Below, piece by piece: positions 17,687 through 26,625 of a stretch of DNA of 64,000 bases. Positions within the stretch are counted from its first letter, which is position 1. The number at the start of each line of letters is the position of its first letter. The notes below the pieces were generated by a model, which did no database searches, was not told the DNA's origin, and saw nothing but the letters and a program-made list of their open reading frames with translations. The position numbers and the translations under genes were made by a program. The stretch is from an uncultured Draconibacterium sp. (GTDB lineage Bacteria > Bacteroidota > Bacteroidia > Bacteroidales > Prolixibacteraceae), in contig NZ_OY781981.1 of assembly GCF_963677565.1 (NCBI RefSeq), positions 496,001 to 560,000 on the forward strand, read 5' to 3'.

Positions 17687-18262
17687 CTATTTTTCTGACA
17701 AAATATATTCGGCGGCTATCTCAAGTTCTTTGTACCAGTCGGCACCATATTTTGCAGTTAGTGGTTCTTTTAGGAATTTATAGAGCGGGAGTTTTTCTGA
17801 TGCCCCACATTGACGACCTGGCCTGCAAATGTCAAGCTCTTGGTAATTTACGGCATCAAAACGTTTGTATTCAGTAATACGAATGGGGAATAAGTGGCAG
17901 GAAATAGGTTTTCGAAATTTTGTTTTACCATCGAAATATGCTTTTTCGATAGCACATTTCAAAATCCCCTGTTTATTATAGTAAGAGTACACACACTGAC
18001 GATCGTTAACAAGCGGTGTTACCAAATCACCATCGCTGTCGATAACAGAGAATCCTTGTTTCTCTACCTCGCGTTTGTGTTTTTCGGGAAGCAGGTCTTC
18101 AAAAGTGTGATAATCTTCTTCGATAAGAATAGCCTCTTCATCTGTAAGCGGAGCTCCGGAGTCCCCCTCGATACAACATGCACCTTTGCATTTTAAAATA
18201 TCACAAAGGAAATGTTTCTCAAAAACATCACGGCTTACTATGGCACGACCAATCTCTATCAC
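17687..18262 (-). CDS. DUF3109 family protein
   Basis: A 191-residue cytoplasmic protein of the DUF3109 family, common in Bacteroidota and of unknown biochemical role. It is cysteine-rich in conserved positions: CDILKCKGACC near the N-terminus, then RQCVYSYY, ILKCAIEKAY, ISCHLFPIRI, and the C-terminal DICRPGRQCG. The pattern suggests a metal or Fe-S site. It lies 90 bp downstream of gpmI on the same strand but behind a strong terminator, so it probably has its own promoter. Confidence 0.88.
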   Translation of the reverse strand: MIEIGRAIVSRDVFEKHFLCDILKCKGACCIEGDSGAPLTDEEAILIEEDYHTFEDLLPEKHKREVEKQGFSVIDSDGDLVTPLVNDRQCVYSYYNKQGILKCAIEKAYFDGKTKFRKPISCHLFPIRITEYKRFDAVNYQELDICRPGRQCGASEKLPLYKFLKEPLTAKYGADWYKELEIAAEYILSEK

Positions 18263-18292
18263 TTCTTTTAATTCTTTTAGTTTGCAAATATT

Positions 18293-18330
18293 AAAAAAAC
18301 AAACCTTACTTGCAGCACAAGTAAGGTTTG
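18293..18330 (-). terminator. Intrinsic terminator after gpmI
   Basis: A perfect thirteen-pair stem (18300-18312 with 18318-18330) and five-base loop, followed on the minus strand by a T run. It is 23 bp past the gpmI stop. Confidence 0.92.
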
Positions 18331-18352
18331 AAATTTTATCTATTGTGTTTTC

Positions 18353-19885
18353 TTATTTCTTAATAAGATTTTTACCCGTCATTTCTGCAGGTACTTCCAG
18401 TCCCATATCAGTTAACAATGTTGGAGCAACATCGGCCAGAATACCATTGTCCAATTCAATTCCTTCTTTTTCGGTAACGAAAATACAAGGAACCGGATTC
18501 AGCGAGTGAGCTGTATTTTCCGATCCGTCGGCATTAACTGCATTGTCGGCATTACCGTGGTCGGCAATAATCATGATATCGTAACCACCTTTTTGAGCAG
18601 CAGCAACAACATCTTTTGCGCAAGCATCAACAGCTTGTACTGCTTTGTAAACTGCTTCGTAAACACCAGTGTGACCAACCATATCGCCGTTGGCAAAGTT
18701 CAGGCAAACAAAGTCAGCCTCACCGTTTTCCAGTTTCGGGACAATAGCTTTTGCCACTTCAGGAGCCGACATTTCCGGCTGATGATCGTATGTAGGAACT
18801 TTTGGTGAAGGAATAAGAATACGGCTCTCTCCTTCAAATTCTGCCTCGCGCCCACCGCTGAAGAAGAAAGTTACGTGAGCGTATTTTTCAGTCTCGGCAA
18901 TTCGAATTTGTTTTTTACCTGCCTTTTCTATTACCTCACCCATTGTATTGGTAACATTCTCTTTTTCAAAGATCACGTTAATACCTTTAAAATCGGCTTT
19001 GTAAGTTGTCATGGTATACCACTGCAAGTTCATTTTGTGCATGTCATATTCATGCTTGTCTTCTTGTGTAAATGCAATAGTGGTCTGACGTAAACGGTCG
19101 GTACGGAAGTTAAAGCAGATTACCACATCATCTTCCTCGATTTTTGCCAATGGCTCGCCGGCTTCGTCAACCATAACAACCGGCTTCAGGAATTCGTCTG
19201 TTACACCGGCATCGTACGATGCTTTCATCGAAGCCAGGATATCAGTTGATTTTTCACCCTTACCTTTTGTATACAAATCGTAAGCTAATTTCAAACGATC
19301 GTAGTTATTGTCACGGTCCATGCCGTAGTAACGACCAATCAACGAAGCAAATTTTCCAACTGTTCCTTCCAGCGCTTTCAGATCGTTTTCGATAAATCCA
19401 TAACCTGAACGTGGGTCAGTATCACGACCGTCAGTAAGTCCATGAATGAAAACATCTTCCAATCCCATATCGGTAGCAATCTGACAAAGTGCTACCATGT
19501 GCGAGCTCAAAGCATGAACTCCACCAGGGCCAATCAAACCAATCAGGTGAACTTTTTTATTATTTTCTTTTGCGTAGTTGTATGCTTTTAAAATTTGTGG
19601 ATGCTGCCACAATGACTTGTCTTTAATGGCACGCGTAATTTTCACCATATCCTGGTACAAAACACGACCGGCACCAATGTTAAGGTGACCCACTTCCGAG
19701 TTACCCATCTGCCCGTCGGGCAAACCAACATTTTCGCCACTTGCCAACAATTGCGAGTGTGGGTATTTTTCCATCAACGAATCGATAAAAGGAGTTGGAG
19801 CAGTTGCTACAATGTCACTTTTCGATCCATCACCGATTCCCCATCCATCGAGAATCATCAATAAAGTCTTCTGATTATCAGCCAT
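18353..19885 (-). CDS. gpmI: 2,3-bisphosphoglycerate-independent phosphoglycerate mutase
   Basis: Interconverts 3- and 2-phosphoglycerate in glycolysis, using two Mn ions and a phosphoserine intermediate. The 510 residues begin with LLMILDGWGIGDG (metal-binding Asp), contain the catalytic Ser63 in GQMGNSEVGHLNIGAGR, and carry the substrate loop HGLTDGRDTDPRSG and the C-terminal metal site IIADHGNADN. Monocistronic, with a candidate -7 motif upstream and a perfect terminator downstream. Confidence 0.98.
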   Translation of the reverse strand: MADNQKTLLMILDGWGIGDGSKSDIVATAPTPFIDSLMEKYPHSQLLASGENVGLPDGQMGNSEVGHLNIGAGRVLYQDMVKITRAIKDKSLWQHPQILKAYNYAKENNKKVHLIGLIGPGGVHALSSHMVALCQIATDMGLEDVFIHGLTDGRDTDPRSGYGFIENDLKALEGTVGKFASLIGRYYGMDRDNNYDRLKLAYDLYTKGKGEKSTDILASMKASYDAGVTDEFLKPVVMVDEAGEPLAKIEEDDVVICFNFRTDRLRQTTIAFTQEDKHEYDMHKMNLQWYTMTTYKADFKGINVIFEKENVTNTMGEVIEKAGKKQIRIAETEKYAHVTFFFSGGREAEFEGESRILIPSPKVPTYDHQPEMSAPEVAKAIVPKLENGEADFVCLNFANGDMVGHTGVYEAVYKAVQAVDACAKDVVAAAQKGGYDIMIIADHGNADNAVNADGSENTAHSLNPVPCIFVTEKEGIELDNGILADVAPTLLTDMGLEVPAEMTGKNLIKK

Positions 19886-19923
19886 TATATTCTGTTTTTA
19901 TTAAATAACAATTTTAGAACGGA

Positions 19924-19931
19924 CAAAAATA
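19924..19931 (-). promoter_or_regulatory. Candidate -7 element for gpmI
   Basis: Reads TATTTTTG on the minus strand, matching TAnnTTTG, 39 bp upstream of the gpmI ATG. The -33 region is poorly conserved. Confidence 0.4.
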
Positions 19932-20017
19932 TCCTTTTTTAAATCATTAAGGAAATTACAGCCGATATGTTCAGGTTGATTTAACAATCTTTTGGATTTA
20001 ATTGCCACTATATAATT

Positions 20018-20025
20018 TAATTTTG
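20018..20025 (+). promoter_or_regulatory. Candidate -7 element upstream of the hybrid kinase operon
   Basis: TAATTTTG matches TAnnTTTG, with TTTG 23 bp upstream at 19991-19994 as a possible -33 box (spacing slightly long). It lies in the 336-bp gap between gpmI and the kinase, which also holds a palindrome GCAAAG-TGCG-CTTTGC at 20025-20040, immediately over the presumed transcript start. Confidence 0.4.
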
Positions 20026-20130
20026 CAAAGTGCGCTTTGCGGAACTTTGTTCACTACTAATTCTTTTGCGCATGCAACTTCTAAAGCCTGTATCCGTTTT
20101 AGTTGAGAAGTACACTATTATGAAACGAAC

Positions 20131-20217
20131 ATGAATTTTTATTCTTCAAATTCACAACAGGAAGAATTAAAATTCATCGAGAGTTACATCGAATACAAAA
20201 GAAATAGACAATTTTGA
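20131..20217 (+). CDS. Possible 28-residue leader peptide before the hybrid kinase
   Basis: A short frame encodes a 28-residue peptide starting MNFYSSNSQQEELK and ending EYKRNRQF. Its stop lies 4 bp before the kinase ATG, an arrangement that would allow translational coupling. There is no Shine-Dalgarno and no homology I recognise. It may simply be chance, so confidence is low. Confidence 0.25.
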   Translation: MNFYSSNSQQEELKFIESYIEYKRNRQF

Positions 20218-20221
20218 TGAG

Positions 20222-22624
20222 ATGAAACGAATAAAAATAGAAATACCGGTTATTCTGCTTACCATAGTAATCATCTCGTTGCTGGGATTATCGGGAAATT
20301 TTGTATACAAAAGTTTATCCGAGATTGTCAATTCCATGCTTTCCGAATCGAAACCCGACAATACGCTCATTTTGGTAAAAGATGTGGCAATGGATCTGAA
20401 CGAAACCGAAAACATGGTAAAACTCTATTCGCTCAGTAACGACAACGAATACCTCATTAATTACAGAAGCGTAAATGAATCGCTCGAAACAAAATTTGAA
20501 GAACTACAATCCATTTACCATGCAGACAGTAGTCGGCAAATGCTTGTTGATTCGGTTCTGATTCTGGCCCAACAAAAAATGGTCGTTTGGGAAAAGATGC
20601 TCAACCTCCATTTCTCGCGCGGAAATGAACACGAAGCTTTCAACCAATATGTTGAAACGCTCGACACAGTTTTAACGGTGCAGGATACCATACGCTTTGA
20701 AGAGCCTGAAAAAAGAGGTCTTTTTAAGCGCATTTTTGGTAAAAAGCAGGAACCTCCCGAACCAATAATTGTAGACCGCACCATAGAAAAACAACGCTTG
20801 CAACAAGAAATTGAAACACTTGAAAAGGAGCTGAGGCAACGGAACCAACGCATGAGTTCGGCCGAAGCGATTTATATGCGTAAAAACTTTGAAGTCAGTG
20901 AAAAACTTGCAGATATAATTACCACACTGGAAAGCCTGGAAGAAGAAAGTTTTCTGCAACAATCACAGGAGGCAGAACTGCTGGCAAACGAAACATACAA
21001 ACGCTTATCATACTTTGCCTTGTCGGTGTTTCTGTTGCTCATTTTGGTATTGATTCTGTTTTTCCGCGACCTCCGAAAATCACGTTCTTATCAGAAAGTA
21101 CTGAAAAAAGCCAAAACACACGCCGAGAATCTGGCGCGTACCAAAGAATTGTTTGTGGCCACCGTGAGTCACGAAATGAGAACGCCAGTGAATGCCATTT
21201 ACGGATTGAGCGAACAACTGCTACAAAAGCAACACGACGAGAAAACGCAGGAAGATCTGAGAGTGATCTTCGACTCTACCAAGCATTTAGCCGAGCTGGT
21301 AAATGACACTTTTGATTTTTCACGACTTGAAAAACAAAACATCCAGTTAATACCTGTGCATTTTTCATTAGAAGACCTCCTTCATAAAATTGAGTTGTAC
21401 AACAAACCGAGTGCAGACGCTAAAAAAATCAATTTTAAAATCGAGAATAATTTAGAAAATGAACTGGTGCTTTTTGGAGACGAAGGCCGGCTGAAACAAA
21501 TATTAAATAACCTAATTACCAACGCACTGAAATTCACTGACGAAGGAGAAGTAAAACTGGCTGTCACTGCCAATGAGCAGAAAAATCAGGTAGGTCTCAA
21601 TTTTCAAATTTCAGACACCGGAATTGGAATTCCCAAAGAAAGCCAGGACAAGATTTTTGATGATTTTGTGCAACTGGATACCGACATTAATAAAAAAGCA
21701 GGCGGCACCGGTTTGGGACTTTACATTGTAAAAAAGCTTGTCGATTTGCTCGGAGGAAAAATATCGGTTGAAAGTGAAGTAAATAAAGGAACCAGCTTTT
21801 TTGTTTCTGTTCCGTTACAAAAAGGCGATCGCAACAAACTTCAGCAAACATTTAAAAGTTTCGATTCACCTGAAGTATTAAAAGGCAAGGCTGTTCTAAT
21901 TGTTGATGACGAAGCGTTTAACCGTCATTTACTAAAAAGCATTTTCACCAAATGGAAAGTTGATTTTGATGAAGCCGAAAATGGCCGGGAAGCAGTTGAC
22001 CTGGCAGCACAAAAGAACTACGCCTTAATTCTTATGGATATCCGGATGCCGGTAATGAATGGAACTGAAGCCGCCCGCACAATTAAAGAAACCGGACACA
22101 AAGCGCGAATCATTTCGTTGTCGGCAAACTCCGACACTGATAATTCAGAAGAAAAAAGTGCCTTTGACAGCGCGCTGAAAAAACCTTTTGATGAAGAAGC
22201 ATTGTACAATATTATGTGTAATACGATCGAAGAAAGGCCGGCACAAGAAACTTCAAAACAGGAAAAAACATTGATCTATCGTCCCGATCTGAGCGAATTA
22301 AAACGCATGGGAAATGGCGACCCCGAGTTTTTGAAAGAAATGATCGACCTGTTTTTAAAAACCAGCGCAGCCAGTATACAGTCGATTGACGAAAACCTGG
22401 CCAGTAAAAACTACGACGCTATCGCCGAGTTGGCACATAAGCTGGCATCGCCGGTAAAATATATGAATGTAACCGGGATTTACAACACAATAAAAGAATT
22501 GGAACAGCTTGCAAAAGAAGGCATTGACGAAAAGATTATCGAAGAAAAGGTTGCTCTGTTGCATGGCGAAATCTCAGCCCTGAACAAAGAACTTGAAGCA
22601 CTTCTCGATGAAAAGTTCGAATAA
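20222..22624 (+). CDS. Hybrid sensor histidine kinase with receiver and Hpt domains
   Basis: An 800-residue tripartite phosphorelay kinase of BarA/ArcB-like architecture. TM1 is at about residues 8-28, a periplasmic coiled-coil-rich sensor spans about 30-260, and TM2 follows (LSVFLLLILVLILFF). The HisKA site is VSHEMRTPVNAI (His317). The HATPase has N (NNLITNALKF), G1 (DTGIGIP) and G2 (GGTGLGLYI) boxes. The receiver has Asp606 (LMDIRMPV), and the C-terminal Hpt has His739 (LAHKLASP). The phosphate can therefore pass to a separate response regulator. The obvious candidate is the sigma-54 regulator two genes downstream on the same strand. The signal is unknown. Confidence 0.93.
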   Translation: MKRIKIEIPVILLTIVIISLLGLSGNFVYKSLSEIVNSMLSESKPDNTLILVKDVAMDLNETENMVKLYSLSNDNEYLINYRSVNESLETKFEELQSIYHADSSRQMLVDSVLILAQQKMVVWEKMLNLHFSRGNEHEAFNQYVETLDTVLTVQDTIRFEEPEKRGLFKRIFGKKQEPPEPIIVDRTIEKQRLQQEIETLEKELRQRNQRMSSAEAIYMRKNFEVSEKLADIITTLESLEEESFLQQSQEAELLANETYKRLSYFALSVFLLLILVLILFFRDLRKSRSYQKVLKKAKTHAENLARTKELFVATVSHEMRTPVNAIYGLSEQLLQKQHDEKTQEDLRVIFDSTKHLAELVNDTFDFSRLEKQNIQLIPVHFSLEDLLHKIELYNKPSADAKKINFKIENNLENELVLFGDEGRLKQILNNLITNALKFTDEGEVKLAVTANEQKNQVGLNFQISDTGIGIPKESQDKIFDDFVQLDTDINKKAGGTGLGLYIVKKLVDLLGGKISVESEVNKGTSFFVSVPLQKGDRNKLQQTFKSFDSPEVLKGKAVLIVDDEAFNRHLLKSIFTKWKVDFDEAENGREAVDLAAQKNYALILMDIRMPVMNGTEAARTIKETGHKARIISLSANSDTDNSEEKSAFDSALKKPFDEEALYNIMCNTIEERPAQETSKQEKTLIYRPDLSELKRMGNGDPEFLKEMIDLFLKTSAASIQSIDENLASKNYDAIAELAHKLASPVKYMNVTGIYNTIKELEQLAKEGIDEKIIEEKVALLHGEISALNKELEALLDEKFE

Positions 22625-22696
22625 CTGACAAATATTACTTTCCGAATCCGGACAGATTCAATACATTTGTTTGAACTGAAAACCAATTCCGGAAAT

Positions 22697-23974
22697 ATGC
22701 ACAATAAACAAGTTATTATACCAGGATGGCTGCGATGGGTGGCACTGGTAGCCGTTAGCCTTACCATGTTTGGAAGCTACTATATGTACGACAGCGTGGC
22801 ATACGTAGCCAAAGATTTTATCGAAATTTTAGGTTTCACCCAAACCAACATTGGCCAACTGTACACTATGTACAGCATTGCCGCAGTTATCGTTCTGTTT
22901 TTCAGCGGCGTTTTTATCGACAAATACGGTACACGCGTTTCCATGGTGTTATTTGGCGCCATCTGTAGTTTGGCCGGTTTCATTACTGCATTCAGCGACA
23001 ACTTAACCGTAATCCTCATTGGCCGATTCATTTTAGGATTTGGAAGTGAACCATTAATTGTGGCACTAACAGTTGCATTGGCAAAATGGTTTAAAGGAAA
23101 AGAATTGGGTTTTGCATTGGGTATCAACTTGCTGATTGGCCGTGGAGGATCATATTTTGTCGACCGCTCGAATACCTGGGCCAGCTCGATATACGACATG
23201 GGATGGCAACCTGTTTTGTACCTGGCAGCCGGAATTGGATTGCTATGTTTCGCAGGTGGTGTGATCTACTATTTTATTGAAAGATGGACACAAAAACGAT
23301 ACGTACTGGGCGAAGCAGAAGAAACCGAAAAACTCGATTTTAAGGGTCTTTTTAAATACAGCCCATCGTTTTGGTATGTGGTAATTCTTTGTCTAACATT
23401 TTATTCGGCCATATTTCCGTTCCGCGGATTTGCTCCTACATTTTACCAGGATGCACATGGTGTAACGGAACAAATGGCAGGCAAACTTAATAGTGTTTTA
23501 ATAATGGCGACTATGTTTGCCACTCCCGTCATCGGCCTTCTTATCGACAAAATCGGGCGTCGCGCACTAATGATGTTTATCGGATCGATAATTATACTCC
23601 CCGTGTATTTGATGTTCGCTTACGGAAACATGTCCTTATACATCCCCGTAACGTTAATGGGCATTTCATTCTCGCTGATACCCGCAGTAATGTGGCCTTC
23701 GGTGGCTTACATTGTTGAAGAAAGTAAACTGGGAACTGCGTATGCATTAATGACTTTGTTGCAACAAATTGGTGTCGCCGCAATGGCATGGTTAATTGGT
23801 GTAACCAACGACCTTTCGAGTGCTTCGGCAACTAATCCCGAAGGCTATATTCCCGGAATGTGGATATTTAGCATACTTGGTTTTGTTGGTTTATTATTCA
23901 GCTTCCTTTTGCGTCGTGCAGAAACAGGACCAAAAGGGCACGGACTTGAAGAGCCAAGCGGCAGCAAAGAATAA
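22697..23974 (+). CDS. Major facilitator superfamily transporter
   Basis: A 425-residue, twelve-helix MFS permease. Loop motifs typical of the family are visible between TM2 and TM3 (GVFIDKYGTRVSM) and in the second half (GLLIDKIGRRALM). The frame is open to a TTG at 22667, but the ATG at 22697 gives a normal N-terminus. It sits between a hybrid kinase and its probable response regulator, 72 bp from each, which suggests that its substrate or activity is tied to the signal. The sequence gives no substrate. Confidence 0.88.
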   Translation: MHNKQVIIPGWLRWVALVAVSLTMFGSYYMYDSVAYVAKDFIEILGFTQTNIGQLYTMYSIAAVIVLFFSGVFIDKYGTRVSMVLFGAICSLAGFITAFSDNLTVILIGRFILGFGSEPLIVALTVALAKWFKGKELGFALGINLLIGRGGSYFVDRSNTWASSIYDMGWQPVLYLAAGIGLLCFAGGVIYYFIERWTQKRYVLGEAEETEKLDFKGLFKYSPSFWYVVILCLTFYSAIFPFRGFAPTFYQDAHGVTEQMAGKLNSVLIMATMFATPVIGLLIDKIGRRALMMFIGSIIILPVYLMFAYGNMSLYIPVTLMGISFSLIPAVMWPSVAYIVEESKLGTAYALMTLLQQIGVAAMAWLIGVTNDLSSASATNPEGYIPGMWIFSILGFVGLLFSFLLRRAETGPKGHGLEEPSGSKE

Positions 23975-24048
23975 TTATACGCAAACAATACAAAATACGA
24001 TATTGAGTTTAGAATTACAGAAAAGCATATCGTAGAAAGAAGCGAAAG

Positions 24049-25395
24049 ATGGAAGTTAAAAACATTAAAATTTTTGTTGTTGAGGATGATGAATGGTACC
24101 GCCGCCTGCTGGTGCATAATCTTTCCATGAATCCGGACTATGAAATTCAGGCATTCGGAACCGGCAAAGAATGTTTGAACAATCTTCACGAACTTCCTGA
24201 TGTTGTAACGCTTGATTACCGCCTGCCAGACATGAAAGGACTTGAGGTATTAAAGCAGATAAAAGCAATTAACGAGGATATCCAGGTAATTCTTATTTCG
24301 GAACAAGACGACATTGAAGTGGTTGTAGACTTGCTAAAACATGGTGCCTACGACTACATTGTAAAATCAAAAGACATACGCGAGCGCCTGCTGAACACCG
24401 TAAATAATATAAGTAAGGAATTCAAACTTAAAGATGAAATCCGCTCGCTGCGGCAGGAGGTTAAACAAAAATACAGCTACGAAAATACAATTGTAGGTAA
24501 CAGTCCGGCAACGCAAAAAATTTACAACCTGATTGAGAAAGCAACCCGCACCAATGTTACCGTTTCTATCAGTGGAGAAACAGGAACAGGAAAAGAGCTG
24601 GTTGCCAAAGCGATTCACTATAATTCGTCGCGAGCCAAACAGCCGTTTGTTCCGGTAAACATGGCCGCCATTCCAAATGAACTGATCGAGAGCGAACTTT
24701 TTGGACACGAGAAAGGTGCTTTTACCGGAGCTGCCGCACGACGAATCGGGAAGTTTGAAGAAGCACACTCCGGCACCTTGTTTCTCGACGAAATTGCAGA
24801 AATGGATATTTCGTTACAGGCAAAACTTTTGCGGGCATTGCAAGAGAAAGAAATTATACGGATTGGAAGTAACAAGCCCGTTAAGATTGATTGCCGCATT
24901 ATAATTGCCACCAACAAAAACCTGCTTGAAGAAGTAAAAAAAGGTAACTTCAGACAAGACCTTTACTACCGGTTTTATGGTTTACCAATTGATCTTCCAC
25001 CACTGCGCGACAGAGGAAATGATGTTATTGTACTTGCAAAAAGCTTTATCCAACAGTTCTGTAAAGAAAATAAGCTGGAGCAAAAACAACTGTCGCCTTC
25101 TGCCAGTAAAAAATTGCTGGCTTATCCATTTCCGGGCAATGTGCGCGAGTTGAAATCAGTTATCGAACTAGCTGCAACACTTGCCGATGAAAAAGAAATT
25201 ACTGCCGACCATTTACTCCTCGAGGATGCAGAAAACATTGCAGGTCTACTCACCGAAGAACTTACTCTGCGCGAATACAATCTTCGCCTGGTAAAACGCA
25301 TGTTAGAGAAATATGATAATAAACCGAAGGTGGTTGCCGACAAACTGGATATTGGCGTTGCTACCATTTATCGTATGCTTAAAGAGGATCAATAA
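24049..25395 (+). CDS. Sigma-54-dependent response regulator (NtrC family)
   Basis: A 448-residue transcription activator with a receiver domain (Asp56 in VTLDYRLPDM), a sigma-54 AAA+ domain (Walker A GETGTGKE at 176-183, the sigma-54 contact loop GAFTGA at 223-228, Walker B TLFLDEIA) and a C-terminal Fis-like helix-turn-helix (VVADKLDIGVATIYRML). It probably receives phosphate from the hybrid kinase two genes upstream. Paired palindromes and a sigma-54-like promoter just downstream suggest that it activates the following coiled-coil gene. Confidence 0.95.
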   Translation: MEVKNIKIFVVEDDEWYRRLLVHNLSMNPDYEIQAFGTGKECLNNLHELPDVVTLDYRLPDMKGLEVLKQIKAINEDIQVILISEQDDIEVVVDLLKHGAYDYIVKSKDIRERLLNTVNNISKEFKLKDEIRSLRQEVKQKYSYENTIVGNSPATQKIYNLIEKATRTNVTVSISGETGTGKELVAKAIHYNSSRAKQPFVPVNMAAIPNELIESELFGHEKGAFTGAAARRIGKFEEAHSGTLFLDEIAEMDISLQAKLLRALQEKEIIRIGSNKPVKIDCRIIIATNKNLLEEVKKGNFRQDLYYRFYGLPIDLPPLRDRGNDVIVLAKSFIQQFCKENKLEQKQLSPSASKKLLAYPFPGNVRELKSVIELAATLADEKEITADHLLLEDAENIAGLLTEELTLREYNLRLVKRMLEKYDNKPKVVADKLDIGVATIYRMLKEDQ

Positions 25396-25409
25396 CTATA
25401 TCCGCAGTT

Positions 25410-25442
25410 TATCATTTTGATAATACTACTATCATATTGATA
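25410..25442 (+). promoter_or_regulatory. Tandem palindromes, probable enhancer site for the NtrC-type regulator
   Basis: Two near-identical 13-bp palindromes, TATCATTTTGATA (25410-25422) and TATCATATTGATA (25430-25442), lie with centres 20 bp apart, two helical turns. They lie 68-100 bp upstream of a sigma-54-like promoter and directly after the sigma-54 activator gene. This is the classic layout of an upstream activating sequence. Protein identity is inferred. Confidence 0.68.
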
Positions 25443-25509
25443 GAAACCACACCACAATTCATTTCCATAACAGACTGACTAACTACACTTTTCCAATTTT
25501 TAAATTTAA

Positions 25510-25525
25510 TGGCACAGCAATTGGC
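25510..25525 (+). promoter_or_regulatory. Sigma-54-like promoter of the coiled-coil gene
   Basis: TGGCAC, five bases, TTGGC. The -24 element is perfect and the -12 element deviates at its last two positions from TTGCA (one of them in the GC pair). A predicted start at about 25536 leaves a 38-base leader. That leader contains GGAGGAA 7 bp before the ATG, a strong Shine-Dalgarno of a kind rare in this window. Confidence 0.5.
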
Positions 25526-25573
25526 TATATACAGGCCGTGTTGTTATTAAAAATAAAATTGGAGGAATAAAAC

Positions 25574-26488
25574 ATGAAAATGAATAGAAAAATACAAAAT
25601 GCAATTAGCATAGGATTAGTGGTAATAATAGTTGTTGCCGCTTTAGTAGGAATATCAACCTACACTGAAAAGAAAACAGAGATAATTGATCTGCAAACAC
25701 AGAATGCTAATATAAACCAGGATTTGCAGGAACGCGATTCTATGGTAAACGAGCTTGTAGGTGCTTTCGATGAGATTGAGCAAAACCTGAAATACATTAA
25801 AGAAAAACGTCAGGTACTATCAATCGAGTCGCAAAAAGAAGGAAATTACGACAAGAAAAAAGCCATTGTTGAAGACATTGCATTGATGAACGAAATGCTG
25901 GAGAAAAGCAGCGAGCATATTGAAGATCTGGAGAAAAAGCTAAAAAATTCAGGTTTCCAGATCAGTTCATTTAAAAAGAAAATTGATGCCCTGAACCAAA
26001 ATATTGAAGAGCAGAACATTCAAATTGTGGCACTTCAAAAACAAATTGAAGAGCGTGATGTAATGTTGGCCGACATGTCTCAGAAGATCGACACTATGGA
26101 GATTCAGATTGCACAAGCAAATGACTCCCTGATGCAGAAACAGCTTGTTATCGACGAAAAAACTTACCAGTTGAACAAAGGTTTTATTGCATACGGCACT
26201 TATAAAGAGCTGGAAGAAAATGGTGTACTGACAAAAGATGGAGGATTCCTCGGATTAGGCAAACACATTACGCTTAAGAAAAATCTTGATCAGGACTATT
26301 TTACCGAGTTGAATATTCGCGATACAAAAAGTATCCCATTGTTCTCGAACAAAGCAACAGTAATTTCAGAACATCCTGACAGTTCTTATTCATTCGTTGA
26401 ACAAGACGGCGTGATTGCCTACCTGAACATCGATAATCCGGATGAATTCTGGAAGATCTCGAAATACGCGGTAATCGAAATTAAATAA
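25574..26488 (+). CDS. Membrane-anchored coiled-coil protein (possible Cbp1-family adhesin)
   Basis: A 304-residue protein with one N-terminal transmembrane segment (ISIGLVVIIVVAALVGI). A long heptad-rich coiled coil follows (about residues 30-205), then a small C-terminal domain of short beta segments (FLGLGKHITLKK, EFWKISKYAVIEIK). The layout matches proteins labelled Cbp1 family collagen-binding adhesin in Bacteroidota annotations; that label is from memory and the function is doubtful. It has an unusually strong ribosome-binding site and a sigma-54-like promoter, so it is a likely target of the upstream regulator. Confidence 0.7.
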   Translation: MKMNRKIQNAISIGLVVIIVVAALVGISTYTEKKTEIIDLQTQNANINQDLQERDSMVNELVGAFDEIEQNLKYIKEKRQVLSIESQKEGNYDKKKAIVEDIALMNEMLEKSSEHIEDLEKKLKNSGFQISSFKKKIDALNQNIEEQNIQIVALQKQIEERDVMLADMSQKIDTMEIQIAQANDSLMQKQLVIDEKTYQLNKGFIAYGTYKELEENGVLTKDGGFLGLGKHITLKKNLDQDYFTELNIRDTKSIPLFSNKATVISEHPDSSYSFVEQDGVIAYLNIDNPDEFWKISKYAVIEIK

Positions 26489-26514
26489 GATAGGTTTGCT
26501 GAAAGCGGAAGCGT

Positions 26515-26540
26515 GTGCAACAGAGGTTGCACCCTTCTTC
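26515..26540 (+). terminator. Weak hairpin after the coiled-coil gene
   Basis: Perfect stem GTGCAAC-AGAG-GTTGCAC (26515-26532) followed by a pyrimidine-rich but not pure T stretch. It may reduce, not abolish, readthrough into the DUF4382 gene. Confidence 0.5.
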
Positions 26541-26625
26541 TTTCAATTTAAAATATAACAACTCCCAAATACCATTGCCAGGTAACGAAAACAAACTTTA
26601 TAAGAAAACACAAAAAAAAGAAAAC

